Shown here in pieces: positions 24,139 through 33,539 of a stretch of 64,000 nucleotides of DNA. The stretch's first letter is position 1. Every line of letters starts with the position of its first letter. Source of the DNA: Fervidibacter canadensis (GTDB taxonomy: Bacteria > Armatimonadota > Fervidibacteria > Fervidibacterales > Fervidibacteraceae); the NCBI GenBank assembly GCA_041446545.1, contig JBGOEJ010000003.1:62001-126000 (forward strand), written 5' to 3'. Under the pieces are notes generated by a model that was given only the letters and a program-made list of their open reading frames with translations, was not told where the DNA came from and did not search any database. A program made the position numbers and the translations under genes.

Positions 24139-25404
24139 ATGAATGTGGACTTGGTAGCGTTAGTGCAACAAATCGCAAAAGACAAAGGATTGCCCATAGA
24201 GGAAGTTTTAGCGGCGATGTGCGATGGCATCCGCTTAGCGTATGAGAAGCAATTCATGCGGGACATGAGCCGACAGCAGCGCAAGCGGATGCGCCCGCGC
24301 ATCGCTGCCGTGTTGGATTTGGATGCTCGGGTTTTAAAGTTGGCGTTGGAAAAGACGGTCGTGGAGAAACCCACCAACCCTCACTTGGAAATCAGTTTAG
24401 AGGAAGCCCGTCAAATCAACCCTGACGCTCAAATTGGCGATCGGGTGCGGGTGGGCTTGCCCTTGCACGAATTCACCCGTTCCGCCATGCAGTTAGCACG
24501 GCAACGGATGCTGGAACGCATCCGTGAATTAGAGCAACGGCGAATCTATGCCCTTTACAAAGACAAGGTGGGCACCGTTATCACAGGGCAAGTCCTCCGC
24601 AAGGACGCGATGGGCAACATCTACCTTGCCATAGAAGGGGGCGAAGCCCTCTTACCCAAGCGGGAGCAAGTTCCGACGGAGAACTTGCAAAAGGGCGAGC
24701 AAGTGCGGGTTTACCTTTACGAGTTGCGGGAGCCGACGGGCTCTACCGAACCGATTGTCCTCGTCTCCCGCACCCACAAAGAATTGCTGCGCAAGTTATT
24801 AGAACTGCATGTGCCCGAAATCGCTAAGGGCGAGGTGGAAATCAAGGCGTTGGTGCGTGACCCAGGTTATCGCTCCAAAGTTGCCGTCGCCGCCAAAGAC
24901 CCGACCATTGATGCCGCTGGCGCTTGCATCGGTCAACAGGGCAAACGCATCAACGCCATCATGCAGGAGTTGCGCAACGAGCGGGTGGATATCATCCCTT
25001 GGACAGACGACGAAGTAGACTTTCTCATCCGCTCCCTCAACCCTGCGAAGGTGGAAGTTGTCATCATGAACTTTGACGAGCGGACGGCGACGGTCATCGT
25101 CTCCGAAGACCAACTTTCTTTAGCCATCGGGCGGCAAGGGCGCAATGTCAGTTTGGCGGCGCGGCTGACGGGTTGGCGCATTGACATCCGCACCCCTGAA
25201 CGCTTGGGTCGGATTATCCCGCCAGAAACACCGTCAACTGCCACTTCCGCTGCTCAGGAGGCAGCCAAAGGAGCGGTGGGTTCCGAAGCGGAAGCGATGG
25301 CACTTTCCTCCACTTCTGATGACCTGTCTCAGGGTGCGAAGGCAACACCGTCGGAGGCGACAGAGGATGCAGCAGGACAAACGGCGCCGCAAGGGACAAA
25401 CTAA
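24139..25404 (+). CDS. nusA: Transcription elongation/termination factor NusA
   Basis: NusA binds RNA polymerase and RNA and modulates pausing, termination and antitermination. The 421-residue product has the N-terminal polymerase-binding domain (residues 1-about 130), an S1 domain (GTVITGQVLRKDAMGNIYLAIEGGEALLPKREQ) and KH1/KH2 domains (RSKVAVAAKDPTIDAAGACIGQQGKRINAIMQEL and DQLSLAIGRQGRNVSLAARLTGWRIDI). An acidic, Ala/Ser-rich tail follows. The ATG 24139 gives the standard N-terminus. rimP, often the preceding gene, is absent. It forms an operon with ylxR and infB. A hairpin with a U-tract 28 bases upstream suggests attenuation. Confidence 0.96.
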   Translation: MNVDLVALVQQIAKDKGLPIEEVLAAMCDGIRLAYEKQFMRDMSRQQRKRMRPRIAAVLDLDARVLKLALEKTVVEKPTNPHLEISLEEARQINPDAQIGDRVRVGLPLHEFTRSAMQLARQRMLERIRELEQRRIYALYKDKVGTVITGQVLRKDAMGNIYLAIEGGEALLPKREQVPTENLQKGEQVRVYLYELREPTGSTEPIVLVSRTHKELLRKLLELHVPEIAKGEVEIKALVRDPGYRSKVAVAAKDPTIDAAGACIGQQGKRINAIMQELRNERVDIIPWTDDEVDFLIRSLNPAKVEVVIMNFDERTATVIVSEDQLSLAIGRQGRNVSLAARLTGWRIDIRTPERLGRIIPPETPSTATSAAQEAAKGAVGSEAEAMALSSTSDDLSQGAKATPSEATEDAAGQTAPQGTN

Positions 25405-25702
25405 AGAGCGCCTTTGTCTTGGTTGTCGTCGGCTCTTTTCCAAAGAACACTTGCTGCGGGTAGGTGCCCTCAAGGATGGTCGCGTTATGATGGACGAACG
25501 CCAGACCATCGGGGGGCGCGGGGCGTATGTTTGCCCGACAATGGACTGCCTAATCGCTGCCTTCAAAAATCGCCGATGGGCGCATGCCTTGCGCCGTCCC
25601 GTGCCTGATTTGATCGCCTTGATGCGCCAATTAGCGAGCCGAACGGTGTGGCTAACAGGGGATTTGCAACGCTTATCGCAACTTGTTACCCAGAAGGGGT
25701 GA
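25367..25702 (+). CDS. ylxR: YlxR-family (DUF448) RNA-binding protein
   Basis: The 111-residue basic protein matches the YlxR pattern: ERLCLGCRRLFSKEHLLRV near the start, D-E-R-Q-T-I-G-GRGAYVCPTMDC in the middle, then a helical C-terminus. YlxR lies between nusA and infB in many bacteria and binds RNA or nucleoid components. The start ATG 25367 overlaps the end of nusA by 38 bp and has GGAGG nine bases upstream; longer versions of the frame are shadows of nusA. No L7Ae-like gene is inserted here. Confidence 0.9.
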   Translation: MQQDKRRRKGQTKERLCLGCRRLFSKEHLLRVGALKDGRVMMDERQTIGGRGAYVCPTMDCLIAAFKNRRWAHALRRPVPDLIALMRQLASRTVWLTGDLQRLSQLVTQKG

Positions 25703-25708
25703 GGTCGC

Positions 25709-27814
25709 TTGACACGCGTGCGCATTTACGACTTAGCCCGTGAATTGGGCGTGTCCAATCAGCAAATCATAGAGGTTTTGCGGGAACTGGGCGTGGAAGT
25801 CAAAAGCCATTCCAGCACTATTGATGAGTCAACGGCACAAGTCGTGCGGGAACTGATCAAAGAGCAACAGGACAAGCAAGGGACGATGGCAAAGCCAGGG
25901 AAAAAGTCCGTCAAGTTGCCCCCTCGTCCCTTACCCGCCAATGAGTTAGCCCAGCGCTTGGCGATAGATTTGGGTGTTTTGATGCGCCATTTGATGCGTT
26001 GGGGCATCGTCATCGCTCCCCACCAAGCCATAGAATTGGAGACGGTCATTCGCCTCGTTCGGGAGTTAGGTTACGAATTCGTTTTGGAGGAAGAAAAACC
26101 CACCGAACCTTCCCCACCGCCCATCCCGACGGATGGCGCCACTGCCGCACCGAAACCGAAAGAGACGGCAGAAGCGGAGACAGTTGAGATGACCGAAAGA
26201 GAGGAAGAGGAAAAGGCAACCGTCGTCGTTGCACCGCCAGAACCCCTCACCCCTCCTCGCCTTCAGACCCGCCCGCCCGTCGTGACAGTGATGGGGCATG
26301 TGGATCACGGCAAGACGACGCTATTGGACACCATCCGCAAGACCAACATCGCCGCCCAAGAGTATGGGCAAATCACCCAACACATCGGCGCTTACGAAGT
26401 GGAATGGAATGGTCGGCGCATCGTTTTCATTGACACACCCGGGCATGAAGCCTTCACCGCTTTGCGGGCGCGGGGAGCGATGGTCACTGATATCGTTGTC
26501 TTGGTCGTCGCTGCCGATGACGGCGTAATGCCTCAGACCATTGAAGCCATCAACCACGCAAAAGCCGCCGAAGTGCCCATCATCGTCGCCATCAACAAGA
26601 TTGACCGCCCTGATGCCAATCCCGACCGCGTGAAAGCCCAATTGGCAGAACACGGTCTGATTCCCGAAGAATGGGGCGGTGACACCGTTTGCGTCAACAT
26701 TTCTGCGTTGAAAGGTCAAGGCATTGACGAGTTGTTGGAAATGATTTTGCTCGTCGCTGACTTGGCGGAATTAAAAGCCGACCCCGAAGCACCTGCATGG
26801 GGCTACATCTTGGAGGCAAAGTTAGACCCAAAGCGCGGACCAGTAGCCACCGTCATCGTCAAGGAGGGGACTTTGCGGCAAGGTGATTGGGTTGTGGCGG
26901 GGACGACTTACGGGCGCATTCGGCTGATGACCAACTGGCGCGGCGAACCCATGAAAGAAGCGGGACCATCCACCCCTGTTAGTCTCTTGGGATTGGAGGA
27001 CTTGCCTCAAGCAGGTGACCGTTTGGAAGTTGTCGCCGATGGGCGCATCGCCAAAGAAATCGCTGAACGGCGCCAAGAGGGAGCCCGCCAGCGTGCCCTT
27101 CAACCAGTCCGCCGCGTCACTTTGGAAGATTTCTTCGCTCAGATGCAGGAAGGCAAAGTCAAGGAACTCAACCTCATCGTCAAAGCCGATGTGCAAGGGT
27201 CGTTGGATGCTATCTTGTATGCCCTCAGCCGCATAGAGCACCCAGAAGTGACCTTGCGGGTCATTCACAAGGGCATCGGGGATGTCTCAGAAAACGATGT
27301 CATGTTGGCAGCGGCTTCCAATGCGGTGATCTTGGGTTTCAATGTTCGCGTTGACCCGTCGGGACGGCGAGCCCTTCAGCGAGAACCCGTTGATGTTCGC
27401 CTTTATCGCCTCATCTACGACTTGTTGGAAGATGTCAAACGGGCGATCGTCGGGATGTTGGAGCCCATCCGTCGGGAAGAAACCTTGGGGGTTGCCGAGG
27501 TGCGGGCGACTTTCCGAACCCGCATGGGTATCGTCGCTGGTTGCTTTGTCCAACGGGGACGCTTGGTGCGGGGTGCTTCCTGTCGGGTCATCCGCAACGG
27601 GCAAGTGATCGCCACGACCCGCATCATCTCCCTGCGCCACTTCACGGAAGACCGCGAGGAAATTTTGGAAGGCATGGAATGTGGCGTCGGGTTAGAAAAC
27701 TTCTCCGCCTTTGAAGTCGGCGATTTGCTGGAAGCCTTCCAAATCGTGGAAGTGCAACGAAGCATCACGGAAATCCGTGAAAAACCTGCCGAACTAACCC
27801 CCGCCCTCCGCTAA
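25709..27814 (+). CDS. infB: Translation initiation factor IF-2
   Basis: IF-2 is the GTPase that places initiator tRNA on the ribosome. The 701-residue product has the IF2_N domain (VRIYDLARELGVSNQQIIEVLRELG), a short linker and a second IF2_N-like helical unit. The G domain carries GHVDHGKTTLLD (from about residue 195), DTPGHEAF and NKIDRPDAN; domains II-IV end at LRHFTEDREEILEGMECGVGLENFSAFEVGDLLEAFQ. The predicted start is TTG 25709, with GGGGTGAGG just upstream. Its 3' end overlaps the convergent aminotransferase gene by 4 bp. Confidence 0.96.
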   Translation: MTRVRIYDLARELGVSNQQIIEVLRELGVEVKSHSSTIDESTAQVVRELIKEQQDKQGTMAKPGKKSVKLPPRPLPANELAQRLAIDLGVLMRHLMRWGIVIAPHQAIELETVIRLVRELGYEFVLEEEKPTEPSPPPIPTDGATAAPKPKETAEAETVEMTEREEEEKATVVVAPPEPLTPPRLQTRPPVVTVMGHVDHGKTTLLDTIRKTNIAAQEYGQITQHIGAYEVEWNGRRIVFIDTPGHEAFTALRARGAMVTDIVVLVVAADDGVMPQTIEAINHAKAAEVPIIVAINKIDRPDANPDRVKAQLAEHGLIPEEWGGDTVCVNISALKGQGIDELLEMILLVADLAELKADPEAPAWGYILEAKLDPKRGPVATVIVKEGTLRQGDWVVAGTTYGRIRLMTNWRGEPMKEAGPSTPVSLLGLEDLPQAGDRLEVVADGRIAKEIAERRQEGARQRALQPVRRVTLEDFFAQMQEGKVKELNLIVKADVQGSLDAILYALSRIEHPEVTLRVIHKGIGDVSENDVMLAAASNAVILGFNVRVDPSGRRALQREPVDVRLYRLIYDLLEDVKRAIVGMLEPIRREETLGVAEVRATFRTRMGIVAGCFVQRGRLVRGASCRVIRNGQVIATTRIISLRHFTEDREEILEGMECGVGLENFSAFEVGDLLEAFQIVEVQRSITEIREKPAELTPALR

Positions 27815-28677
27815 AGCCTCCCACAAACATGGGACAAAAACCGAGTGCGCAATCGCTGGGTGAGGCGGACTTGAAACCGTTGCCCTTCCATCGCCGTCAG
27901 AGGCACGACCCCGACGACGGCGTTGGTGACAAAGGCTTCCTGTGCTCGGTCTAACATTGTCAAGGGCAAAGGCACTTCCTTTACGGGAAATCCCATTTGA
28001 GGGGCGAGGGCAAGGATAAATTGACGGGTGACCCCTGCCAGTAACCCCTCCTCAACTGGCGGCGTCAGAAGGCATCCGTTCACGACGAGAAAAAGGTTAG
28101 TGCTCGTCCCCTCCGTTAAATTGCCGTCGGTGTTGAGCCAGATCGCTTCTTGTGCCCCTTGCTGATGGGCATATCGGCGCGCCAGAAGGTTTGCCAAATA
28201 GTTAGCAGATTTCACTTGCCAAAGAGGAAACGCCTTGGGTCGCCGCCAAGGAGCGAAGACAGCCTGCCAACCCGCTTTAAGACGGGCATCAAAACCCAAA
28301 GGCAGTGGGGTAGCGGTGATGAGGACAGTGGGCTCACCTTCGCCCCATTCCCACCACCCTTTTTGCCAGTCTGCGACCCCTGGTGAAACGGTGACGCGAA
28401 AGCGCCAGTCCCTTTCAGGGGCTACAGGGCGATTGACAGCGAAGGTTTGCTGCACCCATTCTGTCAGCGTTTCATCAGGGGGCAATTTCTCTCCCCAACC
28501 GAGCCAAGTAGCGCTTTCTCGTAAGCGTCGCCAATGGCAGGCTAACTCCCAAAAGCGCCCATGCCAAGTGCGGAAAGTCTCAAACAATGCCGCCCCATAA
28601 AGGACAGCAAAATCATTTGCCCGAAGACATCTCTCCCCCACCGAAAGCATTTGTCCGTTCAAGCAAACCTTCCACAT
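27811..28677 (-). CDS. Class IV PLP-dependent aminotransferase / aminodeoxychorismate lyase-like
   Basis: The protein of about 288 residues has the fold-type IV PLP pattern. It begins with the NGQML...DFAVLYGAALFETFRTWHGRFWELACHWRRL segment. The catalytic Lys lies in QVKSANYLANLLARRYAHQQGAQEAIWLNTDGNLTEGTSTNLFLV, and the tail reads EGLLAGVTRQFILALA...EAFVTNAVVGVVPLTAM. This motif set fits PabC (4-amino-4-deoxychorismate lyase), branched-chain aminotransferase or D-amino-acid aminotransferase. The FETFRTW start and SANYL segment lean toward PabC, without certainty. TTG 28716 overlaps the upstream stop as TTGA and is an alternative start that would couple translation to the kinase/MurQ gene. 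Confidence 0.85.
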   Translation of the reverse strand: MWKVCLNGQMLSVGERCLRANDFAVLYGAALFETFRTWHGRFWELACHWRRLRESATWLGWGEKLPPDETLTEWVQQTFAVNRPVAPERDWRFRVTVSPGVADWQKGWWEWGEGEPTVLITATPLPLGFDARLKAGWQAVFAPWRRPKAFPLWQVKSANYLANLLARRYAHQQGAQEAIWLNTDGNLTEGTSTNLFLVVNGCLLTPPVEEGLLAGVTRQFILALAPQMGFPVKEVPLPLTMLDRAQEAFVTNAVVGVVPLTAMEGQRFQVRLTQRLRTRFLSHVCGRL

Positions 28678-28712
28678 GTTGCCATCCGAAACCTTCCCTT
28701 TTGGCGTCAAAG

Positions 28713-30572
28713 TCAAGGAGGGTTGAAAGTTCCCAGTGAGCCTTCTCGCTTAGATTGCAGCCAAGTAAGGGCTTGGCGGACTTGCCAACCGTTGGCTTCT
28801 AAGGCTTGTTCGGCTTCAAGGAGGGTGACGCCGCTAAGTTGGGCGACGATGCGTTTGGCGCGCTCCCGCAACTTCACACTCCAAGTCCGTAAGTCCACCA
28901 TTAGGTTGCTTTGGACACGACCGAGTTTGACCATCGTTGCTGTGCTGATCATGTTCAAGATGAGTTTTTGCGCCGTCCCCGCTTTCATGCGGGTGGAGCC
29001 AGCGACGATTTCGGGACCGACGACAGGAGCGATGACGACATCGGCGACAGCAGCGATAGGGGCATCGCGGTTGACAGTGATAGCGACCGTCTTGGCGCCC
29101 CCTCGGCGCGCTTCGTCCATGGCGGCAATAACAAAGGGCGTTCGCCCGCTGACAGAAAGACCGACGACGACATCGTTGGCTCCGACATTCAATCGGCGCA
29201 TCTCTTCGCGCCCCGCTTCCATGTCATCTTCGGCGCCTTCAACGGCACGGAAAACGGCTTGCGGACCGCCAGCGATGACGCCGATGACCCATTCGGGGGG
29301 CGTGCCGAAAGTAGGTGGGCATTCGGCGGCGTCCATGATGCCCAACCGCCCGCTTGTGCCTGCCCCGACATAAATGAGCCGACCGCCCCTTGACAATCCC
29401 CGCACAGCCCACCGCACGGCTTGAGCGATGGCAGGAATTTCTTGCCGAACGGCAGGGGCAACTTTGTGGTCTTCGTCGTTGATGAGGGTGAGGATGGCTT
29501 CCACATCCAGTTGGTCAAGGAAGAAGGAGGCAGGGTTGCGTTGCTCGGAAAGCAATCGGGGCAGAACTTCCACCAACCCCGCCCCCAAGTCAAAGTAGCC
29601 CCATTGCCGCCCTGTTTCCATCAAGCGGTTCAGCCAAGCATCGTCCAATCGCCAACTAAGTTGCCGCGCAGCGAGCAAAACAGCGCCAAGGTGGGACGGA
29701 AATTTGGGTTCGCTAATTTTTGCATCAGGTAATTTTTGTCGCACCGCCTCGCAAAACCATTGAGGCATCCTTGCCGTCAAGCGGAAGACGCCTCCCGTGA
29801 AACTGATGGGAAGGGACGAGGTGTCAAGGGATGGAAGGCGTCGGAGGGCGGCGAGGGCGCTTTCGGCGAGGCGTTCGGCGGCTTGGCGCAAAATCATTTG
29901 GGCAACTTCGTCGCCTCCTTCAGCAACCTTTGCGACGATCATCGCTGCCCAAGCAAGTTCTGTTTTTGTCAAGTCGCCGTCGGCGAGCAAAGCAGCGACA
30001 TCGCGTAAGGAGTTGAGCATCAAGGCTTGGGGAAGGGCTTCAGAAAGGCGCGTCGGTTTTCCCCGCCCATCTTGAGCGCAGGCAGCAGCCCGCAGGGCTT
30101 GTAAAGTGATCCAAGTGGCGCTCCCCTCGTCGCCAAACCAATGCCCCATGCCATCCACCCGCACCCGTTGACCTTTTGCGAACCCGATGGCGATGGCACC
30201 TGTGCCAGCGACGACGACGACACCCTCTTCACCTGCCAGCGCACCCGCATGAGCGATGATGCCGTCGTTATCCACGAGAAAAGGGACAGGCAAGTGCGAA
30301 CGCAGTTGCATTTCAGCGAAGCGATGAGAAGGCGAACCAGGTTCGTCAGCGCCTGCCATGCCGACGAACGCCAACGCCACTTCGTTCCAGTCGGTTTGAG
30401 CGATGGTTAAGGCGGCGTCGCAAGCGCTGCGGATGTTCTCAAAGGCAGCGTCGCCCCAAAGAAGCGGGTGAGCGCCTCCTGCTGTCCCGACGGACACAAC
30501 TTCACCGACTTCATTGACAAGGGCAGCGACTGTTTTCGTCGCCCCACCATCTACGCCCAGCACCGACGCCAT
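28713..30572 (-). CDS. murQ: Fused BadF-type N-acetylhexosamine kinase and N-acetylmuramic acid 6-phosphate etherase (MurQ)
   Basis: The 619-residue protein joins two enzymes. Residues 1 to about 320 form a BadF/BadG-type sugar kinase: VLGVDGGATKTVAALVNEVGEVV, DNDGIIAHAGAL and GVVVVAGTGAIAIGF, as in GlcNAc kinases. Residues from about 325 form MurQ: LIYVGAGTSGRLGIMDAAECPPTFG, VVGLSVSGRTPFVIAAMDEAR and GSTRMKAGTAQKLILNMISTATMVKLG. A UBA-like helical tail closes it. MurQ cleaves the lactyl ether of MurNAc-6-phosphate to GlcNAc-6-phosphate, so the kinase half could supply its substrate by phosphorylating MurNAc. Start 30572 has AGGAGGG nine bases upstream. The pairing in one chain suggests channelled cell-wall recycling. 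Confidence 0.9.
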   Translation of the reverse strand: MASVLGVDGGATKTVAALVNEVGEVVSVGTAGGAHPLLWGDAAFENIRSACDAALTIAQTDWNEVALAFVGMAGADEPGSPSHRFAEMQLRSHLPVPFLVDNDGIIAHAGALAGEEGVVVVAGTGAIAIGFAKGQRVRVDGMGHWFGDEGSATWITLQALRAAACAQDGRGKPTRLSEALPQALMLNSLRDVAALLADGDLTKTELAWAAMIVAKVAEGGDEVAQMILRQAAERLAESALAALRRLPSLDTSSLPISFTGGVFRLTARMPQWFCEAVRQKLPDAKISEPKFPSHLGAVLLAARQLSWRLDDAWLNRLMETGRQWGYFDLGAGLVEVLPRLLSEQRNPASFFLDQLDVEAILTLINDEDHKVAPAVRQEIPAIAQAVRWAVRGLSRGGRLIYVGAGTSGRLGIMDAAECPPTFGTPPEWVIGVIAGGPQAVFRAVEGAEDDMEAGREEMRRLNVGANDVVVGLSVSGRTPFVIAAMDEARRGGAKTVAITVNRDAPIAAVADVVIAPVVGPEIVAGSTRMKAGTAQKLILNMISTATMVKLGRVQSNLMVDLRTWSVKLRERAKRIVAQLSGVTLLEAEQALEANGWQVRQALTWLQSKREGSLGTFNPP

Positions 30573-30698
30573 TGTCCCAACCCTCCTGCATGTGTTGTCT
30601 TGATGGCGTTTAAGAATGTGGCACAACCCTTGCGGTTAGGATTGGGGACTGGCAAAATTCAAGCGGCTGACCATCGGGCAACAGTGTGGTGACGAGAA

Positions 30699-32147
30699 AT
30701 GGCGCAAACCGTTTTGGGTGTCAACATGGGCAACCATTCGGTGAAAGTGGTGGAGTTGACGAGGCGTGGAAACAGTTTCGTCGTCCAGAATTTGCTCGTC
30801 GCTCCGACCCAAGATGCCATCGTGGAAGGGGAAGTGATTCAGCCCGATGTCGTCGGGCAAATCCTGAAGGAGTTGTTGAAAGGGGCAGGGGTGAAAACCC
30901 GCTCGGCAGTTATTTCGGTGGGAGGGCAGCGAGGAGTCATCGTGCGGGTGACGGAGTTGCCCAAGATAACCCGCCGCGAATTGGCACAAGCCATCCCCCT
31001 TGAGATTGAGCGCCATTTGCCCTTCCAGGCAGGGACGGCTGTCCACGCCTACACCTTGCTAAAAGAACCCGAAGAAGTGGCGGAAGGGGAACAAATTCCC
31101 GTCTTGTTCGCAGCCGCCCGCGAGGATTTAGTCAACGCCTACTTGATGGCATTGCAAGAGGCAGGTCTTTCGCCTGTCGGGGTAGAAGTGGAGCCGTTGG
31201 CGTTGACGAGGGCAGTTTACGCCGCTCAAGGATTTGGGCTGCGGGATGGAAGGGGCAATCAAGTGGTTGCTGTCGTCAACATCGGATATGAAGGCACGGA
31301 AATTTCTTTCGTGGAGGGGACGAACCTTATTTTCACCCGCTGGGTGCCCGTCGGCGGACGCCACTTGACAGAAGATATCCGCGACCACCTCGGATTGAGC
31401 ACAGAGGAAGCGGAGCGAATCAAAGTGGAGGAAGCGACGGCGTGGGTGGAACAGCCACAACTTCAACCCCCCCAACCTGTAGCGGAGTCGGAGGCGCCAG
31501 CCGTCCCACCACCTTCTACCCCAACTGCCTCAGAAGCGTCGCCGACTTTTGAATTGCCGTCGGCTGAGCCATCACCTCCCACCATCTCCTTTGACCTGCC
31601 GACGGAACCAACGCCCCCTTCAGCAGCACCACCGCCTTTGGACTTTTCGCTGGAGTTTGAACCGACCCAACCCCCTCCGCCTTCGGCGCCTGCTACGACG
31701 CCATTGGAATTTCTGCCTTCCCAGACTCCGCCAACCGCTCCATCCCAACCAGAACTTCAACCCGCAGCGGAAGCGACAGGAATTCCGTCGGGAGAATGGA
31801 CGCCCCCACCCGCTCCAGAGTCAGTGCCCCTTCCGGTCGCCATCTACAATGCGATAAGCCCTCGGTTGATAGAGTTGGCGGGAGAAATTGCTCGGTCGGT
31901 GGAATTTTTGGCATCGCAACGCCCCAACTTGGCAGTTGCCCATGTTTACTTGGCGGGGGGAGGCGCCTTGCTGAAAGATTTAGACCGCTTTTTAGAGGCA
32001 CAACTTGGGGTGCCTGTGGAACGGCTCAACCCCTTCCAATACATGGACTTGTCTCCTGTGGCAGGTCGGTTGGGGCGGGATTATTTGGAGCAGGTGGCGC
32101 CCCTTTATGCAGTGGCGGTCGGTTTGGCACTTTGGGCATACTTGTGA
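30699..32147 (+). CDS. pilM: Type IV pilus assembly ATPase-fold protein PilM with Pro-rich insertion
   Basis: PilM is an actin-like cytoplasmic protein that binds the N-terminus of PilN at the inner membrane. The N-terminal half (LGVNMGNHSVKVVELTRRGNSFVVQ, AAREDLVNAYLMALQEAGLSPVGVEVEPLALTRAV and VVNIGYEGTEISFVEGTNLIFTRWVPVGGRHLTEDI) and the C-terminal HVYLAGGGALLKDLDRFLEAQLGVPVERLNPF are typical. Between them, at about residues 248-375, lies a Pro/Ala/Ser/Glu-rich insertion of roughly 125 residues that normal PilM lacks. It is inserted near subdomain IIB. First gene of the pilMNOPQ-like operon, divergent from the kinase/MurQ gene with a 126-bp promoter region. Confidence 0.93.
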   Translation: MAQTVLGVNMGNHSVKVVELTRRGNSFVVQNLLVAPTQDAIVEGEVIQPDVVGQILKELLKGAGVKTRSAVISVGGQRGVIVRVTELPKITRRELAQAIPLEIERHLPFQAGTAVHAYTLLKEPEEVAEGEQIPVLFAAAREDLVNAYLMALQEAGLSPVGVEVEPLALTRAVYAAQGFGLRDGRGNQVVAVVNIGYEGTEISFVEGTNLIFTRWVPVGGRHLTEDIRDHLGLSTEEAERIKVEEATAWVEQPQLQPPQPVAESEAPAVPPPSTPTASEASPTFELPSAEPSPPTISFDLPTEPTPPSAAPPPLDFSLEFEPTQPPPPSAPATTPLEFLPSQTPPTAPSQPELQPAAEATGIPSGEWTPPPAPESVPLPVAIYNAISPRLIELAGEIARSVEFLASQRPNLAVAHVYLAGGGALLKDLDRFLEAQLGVPVERLNPFQYMDLSPVAGRLGRDYLEQVAPLYAVAVGLALWAYL

Positions 32148-32162
32148 ACGAGGTGAAAAGGG

Positions 32163-33488
32163 ATGCCTGCCAAGAGAAGCGCGCGACCCGCTGTCCCGAA
32201 GTTGAACTTAATGCCGCCCCATATCGCGGCGGCGAAACGGCTGACCGCAGCCATCATCGGCACCACTGTCGTGGTCATTCTCGTCCTCTTGGGGATGGGG
32301 CTTTGGTGGCAGAGCAATGCCTCTGTGGTTGCCCGCTTAGAACAAGACCTGCAACAAAAGACCCAGCAAGCCGACCAGGTGCGCCAAAAGCAAAAGCAAG
32401 CGGAAGATATTCGCATGGCGGTCAAAACCCTCTCAGATCGGTTGGCTATCTTGGATGAAGTCCGCCAGTCAGGCAAGCAGGTTGCTGATTTGATTCGTCA
32501 AATTGTGGCGTGGGTGCCTGAAGGCGTGCGGTTGACGGCTTTGCAATTTCAAGCCAGAGGTGCCCCAGCAGGTGGGGCGATGATGTCCCCTGCGGGCATG
32601 CCAGGAGCCCCTATGGGCATGCCCAGGGCACCGTCTATGGTAGGACCCGAAGCAGCCACAACGCCGGGAATGGGAGGGGCGGGAGCGCCCACTCCGACCG
32701 CCGCTGGCGGGACGCAGATCAGCGCCGTTACCCTCATCGGCTACACTCAATCCCTCTATCGCTTAGCCGATTTTTACAGCCATCTCAGCCAATCCGACCT
32801 GTTCACGAATGTCCAACTGGAATTGTTTGAGTGGAACGGGCGCCCTTATCAGGGCGGCAACCTTCCCCCGATCTTGCCTAAGCCGGCTGTGGGCAAGAAA
32901 GAAGTAGGTCAGGGCGCTCCGATGACAACTCCACCAGGTGGGGCAACAACAGCAGGGGTAACCCCTTCTCCGACTACTCCATCAGCAGGGGGAGCGACGA
33001 CCCCTGGAGCGGCTTCTGCAGGGGCTCCAGGGATGGGAGCCCACGGAGAGAGCCCGGCTCCTGCGGGAGCGACAGGAGCGGGGACTGGCGGTCCATCCCC
33101 AAGCGCCCCTCCAATCCCTATGCCCGCCATGGGGATGATGCCAATGGCAGGGGCAGGGATAATGCCCGGCGGCGCGACGGGGGCAGCCATCGTGCGAGAC
33201 CCGACAGCCCCTCGCAATGCCGTTTATTTCGTCATCCGTGCCACCCTAAAAACGCCTTTGAGCATCGCCCCTAAACTGTATGCTGCCCCTACGGCAGGTG
33301 CGATGGGGGCGGGGATGCCTGGCGCCATGCCTTCAGGTGCCATGCCGCCGGGCGCTATGCCCCCAGGGGCAATGGCGCCAGGGGCTTTGCCGCCTGGCGG
33401 GATGGCTCCGGGGGCGCCGACTCCTCCAGCCGCCACGCCTTCGCCTGGTGGGGCAACTTCTGGCGGCGAAGAAGAGGCTGCCCCCTGA
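32163..33488 (+). CDS. pilN: PilN-like pilus assembly protein with extended low-complexity regions
   Basis: The N-terminus has the PilN signature LNLMPPHIAA (the segment that binds PilM), one transmembrane helix (about 28-50) and a coiled coil (VVARLEQDLQQKTQQADQVRQKQKQAEDIRMAVKTL). A split ferredoxin-like periplasmic domain follows (VPEGVRLTALQFQ... then AVTLIGYTQSLYRLADFYSHLSQSDLFTNVQLELFEW). Pro/Gly/Ala/Met-rich stretches interrupt it at about 137-185 and 245-345 and form the C-terminus from about 375. At 441 residues it is about twice the usual PilN length. It follows pilM by 15 bp. The peptide GAPGMGAHG recurs in the pilO product. Confidence 0.88.
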   Translation: MPAKRSARPAVPKLNLMPPHIAAAKRLTAAIIGTTVVVILVLLGMGLWWQSNASVVARLEQDLQQKTQQADQVRQKQKQAEDIRMAVKTLSDRLAILDEVRQSGKQVADLIRQIVAWVPEGVRLTALQFQARGAPAGGAMMSPAGMPGAPMGMPRAPSMVGPEAATTPGMGGAGAPTPTAAGGTQISAVTLIGYTQSLYRLADFYSHLSQSDLFTNVQLELFEWNGRPYQGGNLPPILPKPAVGKKEVGQGAPMTTPPGGATTAGVTPSPTTPSAGGATTPGAASAGAPGMGAHGESPAPAGATGAGTGGPSPSAPPIPMPAMGMMPMAGAGIMPGGATGAAIVRDPTAPRNAVYFVIRATLKTPLSIAPKLYAAPTAGAMGAGMPGAMPSGAMPPGAMPPGAMAPGALPPGGMAPGAPTPPAATPSPGGATSGGEEEAAP

Positions 33489-33539
33489 GGCTTAGGGCGG
33501 CGGAGGTTAGGAGGAGAAGAGTGAAAAGGGGGAAGGACG

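Noticed and set aside
32909..33217. Gly/Ala/Pro-rich minus-strand frame opposite pilN
   Set aside because: It mirrors the low-complexity codons of pilN and has no start signals.
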